From NCBI GenBank assembly GCA_025965495.1, contig JAOPWW010000480.1, positions 1 to 13,929 on the forward strand: DNA of 13,929 nt. Direction: 5' to 3'. Of the stretch, positions 1-6,590 are shown in pieces (within the stretch, counting starts at the first letter, position 1; each line of letters opens with the position of its first letter). A program made the position numbers and the translations under genes. Origin of the DNA: Frankiales bacterium. GTDB lineage: Bacteria > Actinomycetota > Actinomycetes > Mycobacteriales > SCTD01. Below the pieces are notes generated by a model. It worked only from the letters and a program-made list of their open reading frames with translations, made no database searches and had not been told where the DNA came from.

Positions 1-342
1 GGCGCGGCGGCCGGGCTCGGGCGCGGCAAGCAGCCGCCGGCCGCGAAGAAGGCCCCGACGCTCCCTGCCGGGCCGGTCGCGACGAAGCAGACGGCCCCGG
101 TCAAGGGCGGCCAGGACGGGCGACCGGGCGACGGCACCGCTACCGGCGGTCCGGCGACCAAGACCGGCGCGGCCGAGGGCACGGCCCCCGCAGCCACGAA
201 GGCGCCGGCCGCGAAGAAGGCGCCGGCGGCGAAGAAGGCCCCGGCCGCCAAGAGCGCTCCGGCCGCCAAGGCCGTCGCGAAGAAGGCCGCCGGGTCGGCG
301 AAGACCCAGGGCGACGGCCGGGACGCGGGCGGCAACTCCTAG
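1..342 (+). CDS. hup: HU-family nucleoid protein, C-terminal Lys/Ala/Pro tail (5' truncated)
   Basis: The open frame runs from the window edge to TAG at 340-342, giving 113 residues. The DNA-binding HU body lies outside the window. What is visible is a low-complexity, strongly basic tail rich in Lys, Ala and Pro, with four consecutive six-residue units (KAPAAK three times, then SAPAAK) at 199-270 followed by AVAKKAA. Such tails are known from actinobacterial HU proteins (HupB/MDP1 and HupS), where they bind and compact DNA and can be modified on lysine. The identification rests on this composition and on the neighbour: hup lies next to ppk and cofC in mycobacteria. The gene is convergent with ppk, 24 bases separating the two stop codons. 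Another Lys/Ala-rich-tailed protein cannot be excluded without the N-terminus. Confidence 0.72.
   Translation, partial: GAAAGLGRGKQPPAAKKAPTLPAGPVATKQTAPVKGGQDGRPGDGTATGGPATKTGAAEGTAPAATKAPAAKKAPAAKKAPAAKSAPAAKAVAKKAAGSAKTQGDGRDAGGNS
199..270 (+). repeat. Four 18-bp units encoding KAPAAK-type repeats
   Basis: Four in-frame 18-bp units start at 199, 217, 235 and 253 and encode KAPAAK, KAPAAK, KAPAAK and SAPAAK. The third codon positions vary between units, so the repeat is conserved at protein level more than at DNA level. It forms part of the basic tail of the HU-like protein. Confidence 0.85.
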
Positions 343-352
343 CAGCAGCCCG

Positions 353-366
353 GCCGCAGGAGCGGC
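353..366. terminator. Short hairpin between convergent hup and ppk
   Basis: GCCGC (353-357), loop AGGA, GCGGC (362-366) form a perfect 5-bp GC stem with a tetraloop. It fills most of the 24-base gap between the stop of the HU gene and the stop of ppk, and abuts the ppk stop codon. There is no U-tract on either side. It may act as a small bidirectional terminator, but a 5-bp stem in such GC-rich DNA can arise by chance. Confidence 0.35.
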
Positions 367-2514
367 TCAGGCGTCGCCCGACCACCGCTCGGGCCGCGCC
401 TCGGGCCGCTCCTGCGTCCGGGCCGAGCTGCGCCGCAGCAGGTCGGCCTGCAGGTCTCGGGACGGCTCGCCCGGCCGCGGGAGCCGGTCCCAGCAGCCGT
501 CGCTGCGCAGCTCCCAGCGCCCGACGTCGTCGGCGGAGGCCCGGTCGAGCAGGTCGAGCAGCTGGGCCTGCACAGCCGGGTCCTTGACCCGTACGAGCGT
601 CTCGACCCGGCGGTCGAGGTTGCGGTGCATGAGGTCGGGGCTGCCCATCCAGACCTGGGCCCGCTCGCCCGTGCCGAACACCATGACGCGTGAGTGCTCG
701 AGGAAGCGGCCGAGGACGCTGCGGACCCGGACCGTCTCCGACAGCCCCGGCACCCCGGGGCGCAGGGTACAGATCCCGCGTACGAGCAGCTGCACGGGGA
801 CGCCCGCCCGGCTGGCCCGGTAGAGGGCGTCGATGACCTTCTCGTCGACGATGCTGTTGGCCTTGATCCGGACCTGCGCCGGACGGCCCTGCCGGGCGTG
901 CTCCGCCTCGGCGTCGATCCGCTCGACCAGCCCGGCCCGCACGCCGTGGGGGGCGACCATGAGGGTGCGGTAGGCGGTCTGGCGGCTGTAGCCGGTGAGG
1001 GTGTTGAACAGGTCGGTGAGGTCGGTGCCGACCTCGGCGTCGGCGGTCAGCAGGCCGAGGTCCTCGTAGGTCCGGGCGGTCTTGGGGTTGTAGTTGCCGG
1101 TGCCCAGGTGCGCGTAGCGCCGCAGCTGGCCCTTCTCCTGCCGCACCACCAGGCAGGTCTTGCAGTGCGTCTTGAGCCCGACCAGGCCGTAGACGACGTG
1201 GCAGCCGGCCCGCTCCAGCGCCCGAGCCCAGGTGATGTTGGCCTGCTCGTCGAACCTCGCGGTGATCTCCACGAGCACGACGACCTGCTTGCCGGCCTCG
1301 GCGGCGTCGATGAGCGCGTCGACGATGGGGGAGTCGCCCGAGGTCCGGTAGAGGGTCATCTTGATCGCCAGGACGTGCGGGTCGGACGCGGCCTGCTCCA
1401 CGAAGCGCTGGACCGACGTCGCGAACGAGTCGTAGGGGTGGTGCACCAGGACGTCGGCCTCGCGCAGGGCGGCGAAGACGTCGGCGGCGTGCTCGCCCTC
1501 GGCCAGGCGCGGGTGGGTCGCCGGGACGAAGGGCTCGTCCTTGAGCTCGGGCCGGTCGACGCCGTACAGCTGCCACAGCGAGGCGAGGTCCAGCAGGCCG
1601 GGCACGGTCACGACGTCGGCGGGCGTGATCTCGAGCTCGCGGACCAGCAGGTCCAGGACCTCCTCGTCCATGTCGTCGCCGACCTCGAGCCGCACGACGG
1701 GGCCGAACCGGCGCCGGGCCAGCTCGCGCTCGAGCGCCTGCAGCAGGTCGGCGTCCCGGTCCTCCTCGACCTCGAGGTCGGCGTTGCGGGTGACCCGGAA
1801 GGCGTGGTGGCCGGTGACGTCCAGCCCGGGGAACAGGGCGTCGAGGTTCGCCCCGATGAGCTCCTCCAGCGGAAGCCAGCTCGCGCCGCCGTCTTGACCG
1901 TCGACCCGGACGAAGCGCGCGACGTTGTTCGGGACCTTCACCCGGGCGAAGTGCTCGCTGGCCGTCACCGGGTCGCGGACGAGCACGGCGAGGTTCAGCG
2001 ACAGGCCGCTGATGTAGGGGAACGGGTGCCCCGGGTCGACGGCGAGCGGGGTCAGGACCGGGAACACCTGGCGGCGGAAGTAGTCGTGCAGCGGGGCGTG
2101 CTGCGCGGGGTCGAGGTCGCGCCAGAGCACGACCCGGATCCCGGCGTCGGCCAGGGCGGGGCGGACGTCGTCGCGGAAGCAGCGGGCGTGGCGGCCGGCG
2201 AGCTCACCGGCCCGCTCGGCGACCAGGGCGAGCTGCTCGCGGGTCCCGAGGCCGTCGGCGCTGCGGACCCCGAGGCCGGTCTTCTGCCGCCGCATGAGGC
2301 CGGCGACCCGGACCATGAAGAACTCGTCGAGGTTGCTGGCGAAGATGGCCAGGAACTTGGCCCGCTCCAGCAGGGGTGCGCCGGGGTCCTCGGCGAGCTC
2401 GAGCACCCGCTGGTTGAAGTCCAGCCAGGACACCTCGCGGTTGAGGAACCGCCCGTCCGGCAGCGCCTCGGGCACCACGGGGTCCGCCGGGGCCGCCTGC
2501 AGCTCGCTGCTCAT
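367..2514 (-). CDS. ppk: Polyphosphate kinase (PPK1)
   Basis: PPK1 reversibly polymerises the gamma-phosphate of ATP into inorganic polyphosphate. The 715-aa product has the usual length. The N-terminal domain opens with FLNREVSWLDFNQRVLELA (23-41). The C-terminal phospholipase-D-like halves carry the two histidines of the active site: His450 in LKTHCK, aligning with the autophosphorylated E. coli His435, and His469 in YAHLGTGN, aligning with His454. The basic/metal site residues Arg390 (TLYRTS) and Arg420 (ITARFDE) are present. The ATG at 2514 is chosen because the conserved FLNREVSW block follows 22 residues later; its ribosome site is weak. The gene lies 18 bases after the small OB-like gene and is probably the last gene of a cofC-OB-ppk transcript. 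The final ~25 residues are a charged, Arg-rich tail without recognisable motif. Long open frames antisense to this gene are codon-bias shadows. Confidence 0.97.
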   Translation of the reverse strand: MSSELQAAPADPVVPEALPDGRFLNREVSWLDFNQRVLELAEDPGAPLLERAKFLAIFASNLDEFFMVRVAGLMRRQKTGLGVRSADGLGTREQLALVAERAGELAGRHARCFRDDVRPALADAGIRVVLWRDLDPAQHAPLHDYFRRQVFPVLTPLAVDPGHPFPYISGLSLNLAVLVRDPVTASEHFARVKVPNNVARFVRVDGQDGGASWLPLEELIGANLDALFPGLDVTGHHAFRVTRNADLEVEEDRDADLLQALERELARRRFGPVVRLEVGDDMDEEVLDLLVRELEITPADVVTVPGLLDLASLWQLYGVDRPELKDEPFVPATHPRLAEGEHAADVFAALREADVLVHHPYDSFATSVQRFVEQAASDPHVLAIKMTLYRTSGDSPIVDALIDAAEAGKQVVVLVEITARFDEQANITWARALERAGCHVVYGLVGLKTHCKTCLVVRQEKGQLRRYAHLGTGNYNPKTARTYEDLGLLTADAEVGTDLTDLFNTLTGYSRQTAYRTLMVAPHGVRAGLVERIDAEAEHARQGRPAQVRIKANSIVDEKVIDALYRASRAGVPVQLLVRGICTLRPGVPGLSETVRVRSVLGRFLEHSRVMVFGTGERAQVWMGSPDLMHRNLDRRVETLVRVKDPAVQAQLLDLLDRASADDVGRWELRSDGCWDRLPRPGEPSRDLQADLLRRSSARTQERPEARPERWSGDA

Positions 2515-2532
2515 GCGGCCATCGTGCCCCGG

Positions 2533-2757
2533 TCAGGTGGACGGCAGGGGCCACAGGGGCGACAACCCGGCCAGGACGACCGCCACGACGACGTCGTCCG
2601 GCCCCAGCCGGCAGTGGACGCGCTGCCCTGGGCGCAGCGAGCGCACCCGGGGGTCCAGCGCCGCAGCGTCGAACCGGAGCGGTCGGCCGTCGTCGCGCAG
2701 CAGGTCCCCGCTGCGGGTCGCCGCGTCGTAGGTGCGCACGGTGGCCGGCACGGTCAC
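2533..2757 (-). CDS. Small cold-shock-like OB-fold protein (74 aa) in the cofC-ppk run
   Basis: The GTG start at 2757 overlaps the cofC stop by four bases (GTGA, 2754-2757), so translation is probably coupled. The 74-aa product follows the layout of a cold-shock domain: an opening strand ATVRTYD like GTVKWFD, then SGDLLRDDG, a strand PLRFDAAAL, and RSLRPGQRVHCRL, which parallels the RSLDEGQRVEFEI of the true Csp at 12732-12935. The RNA-binding signatures are degenerate: KGFGFI is replaced by RSGDLL, and VFVH by LRFD, so the stacking aromatic residues are gone. It is therefore probably an OB-fold protein that does not bind single-stranded nucleic acid in the standard Csp way. It sits between F420 biosynthesis and polyphosphate kinase, which suggests co-expression but not a function. 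The coding call is firm because of the overlap and the fold pattern; the function is unknown. Confidence 0.75.
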   Translation of the reverse strand: MTVPATVRTYDAATRSGDLLRDDGRPLRFDAAALDPRVRSLRPGQRVHCRLGPDDVVVAVVLAGLSPLWPLPST

Positions 2758-3383
2758 GGCAGGCCCGCCGCGACCGCCGCCGTGCGCGGCCCGACCCCGA
2801 GACGGAGCGCGGCCGCGAGGTCCTCGGGGGTGTCGACGTCGAGCCGCAGCCCCGCCGCCGCCGGCAGGTCGACCGCGCCGCCGGACAGGTGGCGGGAGAA
2901 CGACCCCGGTCCGTAGCCGGCGCGCAGCACCGAGCCGGGGGCGGCGGCCAGCAGCGTCGTCCCGGTGCCGAGGTGGTCGGCGACGACGCCCCGCCCCGTC
3001 CCGAGCGCGCCGAGCGCCGCCGCCAGGTCGCCTGGGCGAAGGGCCGGCAGGTCGGCGGCGAGGGCGGCCACCCCCAGGTCGGCGTCGTCCGCGCGGAGCA
3101 GCTCGGCGCCGTGCTCCAGTGCTGCGTTGAGGCCGTCGTCGGGGTCGTCGGGCGCGGTCCGTGCGCCGAGGCGGGCCAGCGCCCGGGCGGCGTCGGCGTC
3201 GCTGGTCACCACGAGGACCCCGACCACGAGCGGGCAGGCCGCGGCCGCGACGACGACGTCGCAGGCCATCGCGAGGGCGAGCGCCCGGCGGACGTCGTCG
3301 TCGTAGGGGCGCAGCCGGGTCTTGGCCAGCGGCAGGTGCTTGACCGGCACGACGAGGCCCCAGCGGGCTGGGGGCAGCGGCAC
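2754..3383 (-). CDS. cofC: CofC/FbiD-type phosphoenolpyruvate (2-phospho-L-lactate) guanylyltransferase
   Basis: This enzyme activates 2-phospholactate, or in mycobacteria phosphoenolpyruvate, with GTP for coenzyme F420 synthesis. From the GTG at 3383 the protein has 209 aa, the usual size. The nucleotidyltransferase fold begins at once with WGLVVPVKHLPLAKTRL (8-24). Further family motifs are AADLPAL (109-115), the substrate loop DHLGTGTTLL (136-145), YGPGSFSRHL (157-166) and LDVDTPEDL (181-189). Upstream in-frame starts at 3437 (GTG) and 3482 (ATG) add a Pro/Ser-rich stretch unlike the family and reach into the divergent plsC leader. A weak GGCAGG ribosome site lies eight bases before the chosen GTG. 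The gene heads the minus-strand run with the OB protein and ppk. Its presence implies that the organism makes F420. Confidence 0.9.
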   Translation of the reverse strand: MPLPPARWGLVVPVKHLPLAKTRLRPYDDDVRRALALAMACDVVVAAAACPLVVGVLVVTSDADAARALARLGARTAPDDPDDGLNAALEHGAELLRADDADLGVAALAADLPALRPGDLAAALGALGTGRGVVADHLGTGTTLLAAAPGSVLRAGYGPGSFSRHLSGGAVDLPAAAGLRLDVDTPEDLAAALRLGVGPRTAAVAAGLP

Positions 3384-3444
3384 CCGGACAGCCTGCCAGG
3401 GGGGCTGCTCGACAGGCCGGGACGTGGCGCGGGACACTTCCGGC

Positions 3445-3460
3445 GGGCCCGGTCGGGCCC
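3445..3460. other. GGGCCC-GGTC-GGGCCC inverted repeat in the cofC/plsC divergent region
   Basis: Two GGGCCC hexamers (3445-3450 and 3455-3460) are separated by GGTC in the 97-base gap between the divergent cofC and plsC starts. The arms can form a 6-bp GC stem with a four-base loop in either leader RNA, ten bases upstream of the plsC ribosome site GGGAGAG (3471-3477). No convincing -10 or -35 boxes are visible in this gap on either strand. It could be an operator or leader hairpin, or a chance feature of GC-rich DNA. Confidence 0.35.
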
Positions 3461-3480
3461 ACGACGAGACGGGAGAGCCC

Positions 3481-4281
3481 ATGCGGGGACGGCGGGTGAC
3501 CCTGCGGGAGTACGGCCCCTACTACGCGGTCGCGGCGTTCGTGCTTAAGCCGCTGTGCGTGCTGCTGACCCGCAAGACCTGGCGCGGCCTCGAGCACGTC
3601 CCCGCCCAGGGCGGTGTCGTCCTGGCGGCCAACCACATCTCGCACGCCGACCCGATCGTGCTGGCCGACTTCGTCGTGTTCGGCGCGGGCCGCCTCGCGC
3701 GGTTCCTCGCCAAGAGCACCCTGTTCCAGGGCTGGGGCCCGGTCGCCCGCATCATGCGCGGGGCCCAGCAGATCCCGGTCCACCGCGGCACCGCCGACGC
3801 CGCCCAGGCGCTCGAGGACGCCGTCGCGGCGCTGCAGGCCGGCGAGTGCGTCGTCGTCTACCCCGAGGGCACCGTCAGCCGCGACCCGGACAAGTGGCCG
3901 ATGCAGGCCCGCACCGGCGTCGCCCGCCTCGCGCTCATGTCCGGCGCACCGGTCGTGCCGATCGGGCAGTGGGGCGCCGAGCGGCTGCTCGACAGCTACC
4001 GCGGCAACAAGGTCCACGTGCCGGCGACGGTGCAGGTCGTGGCCGGCCCGCCGGTCGACCTGTCCGCCTTCCAGGGCCGCGAGCACACCGCCGAGCTCCT
4101 GGACGCCGTGACGGACGAGATCATGGGTGCGATCACGGCGATCGTCGAGGAGCTGCGCGGCGAGAAGGCCCCCGAGGGGGTCCACCAGCGGCAGGCAGCG
4201 CGCTCCCGGCACGCCCCGCGCCCGTCGACCGGCGGACCCGGCGGCGGCACCGACCGGCACGACCAGCGGAGGACGGCGTGA
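3481..4281 (+). CDS. plsC: 1-acyl-sn-glycerol-3-phosphate acyltransferase (PlsC family)
   Basis: PlsC-family enzymes acylate lysophosphatidic acid at the membrane to give phosphatidic acid. The 266-aa protein carries the acyltransferase blocks in order: NHISHAD (51-57) with the catalytic His52 and Asp57 (HX4D), the acceptor block GAQQIPVHRG (94-103), YPEGT (127-131) and VVPIGQWG (158-165). A hydrophobic stretch near residues 14-29 may hold it to the membrane. Beyond about residue 227 it ends in a disordered, basic Gly/Pro-rich tail. The ATG at 3481 follows a good ribosome site, GGGAGAG. An in-frame ATG at 3322 would run back through cofC and is rejected. The stop overlaps the gpsA start (GTGA), so the two genes are translationally coupled, linking glycerol-3-phosphate supply to its acylation. 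Confidence 0.93.
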   Translation: MRGRRVTLREYGPYYAVAAFVLKPLCVLLTRKTWRGLEHVPAQGGVVLAANHISHADPIVLADFVVFGAGRLARFLAKSTLFQGWGPVARIMRGAQQIPVHRGTADAAQALEDAVAALQAGECVVVYPEGTVSRDPDKWPMQARTGVARLALMSGAPVVPIGQWGAERLLDSYRGNKVHVPATVQVVAGPPVDLSAFQGREHTAELLDAVTDEIMGAITAIVEELRGEKAPEGVHQRQAARSRHAPRPSTGGPGGGTDRHDQRRTA

Positions 4282-5273
4282 CGCGCGCGGCGGTGCTCGG
4301 GACGGGCTCGTGGGGGACCGCGTTCGGCAAGGTCCTGGCCGACGCCGGTACCGACGTCGTGCTGTGGGCGCGGCGGCAGGAGCTCGCCGACGCCGTCAAC
4401 GCGACCCACGAGAACCCCGACTACCTGCCGGGGCTGCGGCTGCCCGACAACCTGACGGCGACCTCCGACCCGCTGGAGGCGGTCGCGGGCGCGGACTTCG
4501 TCGTGCTGGCGGTGCCGTCGCAGAGCCTGCGCGCGAACCTCGCCGCCGTCGCCGGAGGCCTCGCGCCCGGCGCGGTCCTGGTCAGCCTCATGAAGGGGGT
4601 CGAGCTCGGGACCCTCAAGCGCATGAGCGAGGTCATGGCGGAGGTCGCCGACGTCCCGGCCACGCAGGTCGCCGTCGTCAGCGGGCCGAACCTGGCCAAG
4701 GAGATCGCCCTCGGCCAGCCGGCAGCCACCGTCGTGGCCTGCACGGACGGAGCCGCGGCCGAGCGCCTGCAGGCCGCCTCGATGACCCGCTACTTCCGGC
4801 CCTACTCGAACACCGACGTCGTCGGGTGCGAGCTCGGCGGTGCGGTCAAGAACGTCATCGCGCTCGCCACCGGCATGGCCGAGGGCATGGGCCTCGGCGA
4901 CAACACCAAGGCCTCCCTCATGACCCGCGGGCTGGCCGAGACCGCCCGGCTCGGCGTCGTCCTCGGCGCCGACCCGCTGACGTTCTCGGGCCTGGCCGGC
5001 CTCGGGGACCTCATCGCCACCTGCAGCTCGCCCCTGTCGCGCAACCGGACCTTCGGCGAGAAGCTCGGGCGCGGCCAGACGCTCGAGGAGATCCTCGCGC
5101 AGAAGCAGCAGACCGCCGAGGGCGTCAAGAGCTGCCGCTCGATCCTGGACCTGGCGCGCAAGCACGACGTCGACATGCCGATCACCGAGCAGGTCGTCGC
5201 GGTCTGCCACGAGGGCCTCTCGCCGCGCGAGGTGATCAAGGCGCTCATGGGCCGCGAGGCCCGCAGCGAGTAG
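4278..5273 (+). CDS. gpsA: NAD(P)-dependent glycerol-3-phosphate dehydrogenase
   Basis: GpsA reduces dihydroxyacetone phosphate to sn-glycerol 3-phosphate, the phospholipid backbone, in the cytoplasm. The 331-aa protein is full length. It opens with a Rossmann motif, AVLGTGSWGTAF (5-16). Lys106 lies in SLMKGVE, and VVSGPNLAKEI (134-144) is the family signature. The catalytic lysine is Lys191 in CELGGAVKNVIALATG. The C-terminal substrate region carries FSGLAGLGDLIATCSSPLSRNR (residues 236-257, beginning at Phe236). The GTG start at 4278 is set by the GTGA overlap with plsC and by the ribosome site GCGGAGGAC just upstream. The PLP-enzyme gene begins 15 bases after the stop. Confidence 0.97.
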   Translation: MTRAAVLGTGSWGTAFGKVLADAGTDVVLWARRQELADAVNATHENPDYLPGLRLPDNLTATSDPLEAVAGADFVVLAVPSQSLRANLAAVAGGLAPGAVLVSLMKGVELGTLKRMSEVMAEVADVPATQVAVVSGPNLAKEIALGQPAATVVACTDGAAAERLQAASMTRYFRPYSNTDVVGCELGGAVKNVIALATGMAEGMGLGDNTKASLMTRGLAETARLGVVLGADPLTFSGLAGLGDLIATCSSPLSRNRTFGEKLGRGQTLEEILAQKQQTAEGVKSCRSILDLARKHDVDMPITEQVVAVCHEGLSPREVIKALMGREARSE

Positions 5274-5288
5274 CGGCAGACTGACGGC

Positions 5289-6482
5289 ATGAGCTCCGGC
5301 GAGAACACCCGCGCGGTCCACGGTCCGGCGTTCCCCGTCTTCCCGCAGGTGCCGCTGGGCCTGCCGGTCTACCGGTCGGCCGCCTTCTCCTTCGACAGCG
5401 CACAGGCCTACGCCGACACGATGAACGGCGACGTCCCCGGCTACTCCTACAGCCGGGTCGACAACCCCACCTCCGACACCTTCGCGCAGGCGGTCGCGGC
5501 GCTCGAGGGCGTGCACGTCGACGGCGAGGTCGTCGGGCAGCCGTTCGCCTCCGGCATGGCCGCGATCTCGACCGTCCTCATGACCTTCACGCACGCCGGT
5601 GCGCACGTCGTCGCGCCCCGCGAGGTCTACGGCGGGACCTGGGGCCTGCTGGCCCGGGTGCTCGCCCGCTTCGGCGTCGAGACGACGTTCGCCGACGCCC
5701 GCGACCTCGACGCCGTGCGGGCCGCGGTCCGGCCCGAGACGACGGTCCTGTGGGGCGAGGTGATGGCCAACCCGACGATGACGGTGAGCGACCTCCCGGG
5801 CCTGGCCGCGATCGCCCGGGAGGCCGGGCTGGTGTTCGCGGTCGACGCGACCTTCGCCTCGCCGGCCGTCTGCCGGCCGCTCGAGCACGGCGTCGACGTC
5901 GTCGTGCACAGCGCCACCAAGTACCTCGGAGGCCACAGCGACGCCACGGGCGGCGTGGCCGTCGGGCGGCCCGAGCTGCTCGCCCGGGTCAAGCACGACC
6001 GGGTCGAGCTCGGGGGCGCGCTGGCTCCCGACGAGGCGTTCCTGCTCCACCGCGGGCTCGCCACGCTGCCGCTGCGGGTCGACCGGGCCTGCCGCAGCGC
6101 GCTCGCGGTCGCCACCGCGGTCGAGGGCCACCCCGCCGTCGTGAAGGTCCAGCACCCGGGCCTGCCGTCCGACCCCTCTCACGAGCTGGCCGTGAAGCTG
6201 TTCGACGAGGGCCGCTACGGCGCCTGCGTGACCATCACGCCGCGCGGCGGCCGGGCCGCCGGCCTCGCGCTGTGCGACGCGCTCTCGCTGGTGGAGAACG
6301 CGACGTCGCTCGGCGGCGTCCGCAGCAAGACCAGCCACGCCGCGACCTCCACCCACCGCCAGCTCGACGACGCCGCCCTGCACGCCGCGGGGATCGACCC
6401 CGCGGCGGTCCGCGTCAGCGTGGGCCTGGAGGACCCGGCCGACCTCGTCGAGGACCTGCTCCGCGCGCTGGACACCCTCTGA
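5289..6482 (+). CDS. Cys/Met-metabolism PLP-dependent enzyme (cystathionine gamma-lyase/synthase type)
   Basis: The 397-aa protein belongs to the fold-type I trans-sulfuration family, which handles cystathionine, homocysteine or methionine. Visible landmarks are YSRVDNPTSDTF (54-65; Tyr54 and Arg56 bind PLP phosphate), ASGMAAI (87-93), the PLP-stacking Tyr114 in VYGGTW, the cofactor Asp186 in VDATF, and the Schiff-base Lys211 in HSATKYLGGHSD (207-218). The near-universal VDNTF reads VDATF here, and the C-terminal block reads SLGGVRSKTSHAA where classical gamma-synthases and lyases have SLGGVESL; both lie near the substrate pocket. The exact reaction (gamma-lyase, gamma-synthase or methionine gamma-lyase) cannot be fixed from sequence. 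It sits between gpsA and a DNA glycosylase gene, with no other sulfur gene in view. The ribosome site before the ATG is weak. Confidence 0.87.
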   Translation: MSSGENTRAVHGPAFPVFPQVPLGLPVYRSAAFSFDSAQAYADTMNGDVPGYSYSRVDNPTSDTFAQAVAALEGVHVDGEVVGQPFASGMAAISTVLMTFTHAGAHVVAPREVYGGTWGLLARVLARFGVETTFADARDLDAVRAAVRPETTVLWGEVMANPTMTVSDLPGLAAIAREAGLVFAVDATFASPAVCRPLEHGVDVVVHSATKYLGGHSDATGGVAVGRPELLARVKHDRVELGGALAPDEAFLLHRGLATLPLRVDRACRSALAVATAVEGHPAVVKVQHPGLPSDPSHELAVKLFDEGRYGACVTITPRGGRAAGLALCDALSLVENATSLGGVRSKTSHAATSTHRQLDDAALHAAGIDPAAVRVSVGLEDPADLVEDLLRALDTL

Positions 6483-6500
6483 CCCTGGCGACCCCCGAGA

Positions 6501-6590
6501 CGCTGGCGACGACCGTGCCGACGACGAGGACGCTGCCGACGACCGTGCCGACGACGAGGACGCTGGCGACGACCGTGCCGACGACGAGGA
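6501..6590 (+). repeat. Three 30-bp tandem repeats at the start of the glycosylase gene
   Basis: Units at 6501-6530, 6531-6560 and 6561-6590 are identical except for one G/C change in the second unit (position 6536). A degenerate remnant flanks each side. In the glycosylase frame each unit encodes LATTVPTTRT (LPTTVPTTRT in the second), and each contains one in-frame GTG and one GACGAGGA. The near-identity at DNA level, unlike the protein-level repeat in the HU tail, points to recent tandem duplication or slippage. Confidence 0.92.

Noticed and set aside
199..270. KAPAAK units considered as a DNA satellite or mobile repeat
   Set aside because: Synonymous positions differ between units and the repeat is in frame; it is the normal basic tail of actinobacterial HU proteins.
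694..2916. 740-codon open frame on the plus strand opposite ppk
   Set aside because: It is the antisense shadow of a highly conserved PPK1 gene. Its product is a Gly/Val/Asp/Glu-rich string without motifs, as expected when a GC3-biased gene is read in reverse.
3322..3480. Upstream ATG that would extend PlsC by 53 residues
   Set aside because: The extension lies over cofC codons, has no acyltransferase character, and the ATG at 3481 has a good ribosome site.
3384..3482. Upstream starts for CofC (ATG at 3482, GTG at 3437)
   Set aside because: They add 18-33 Pro/Ser-rich residues before the strand that normally begins the protein, and would overlap the plsC leader.
3996..6383. 795-codon minus-strand frame opposite plsC, gpsA and the PLP-enzyme gene
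   Set aside because: It crosses several well-supported genes, is low in complexity (Arg, Gly, Asp, Val) and has no recognisable domain.
6501..6590. 30-bp repeats considered as a CRISPR array
   Set aside because: The units are directly adjacent with no spacers and are translated in frame; there are only three, and no cas genes.
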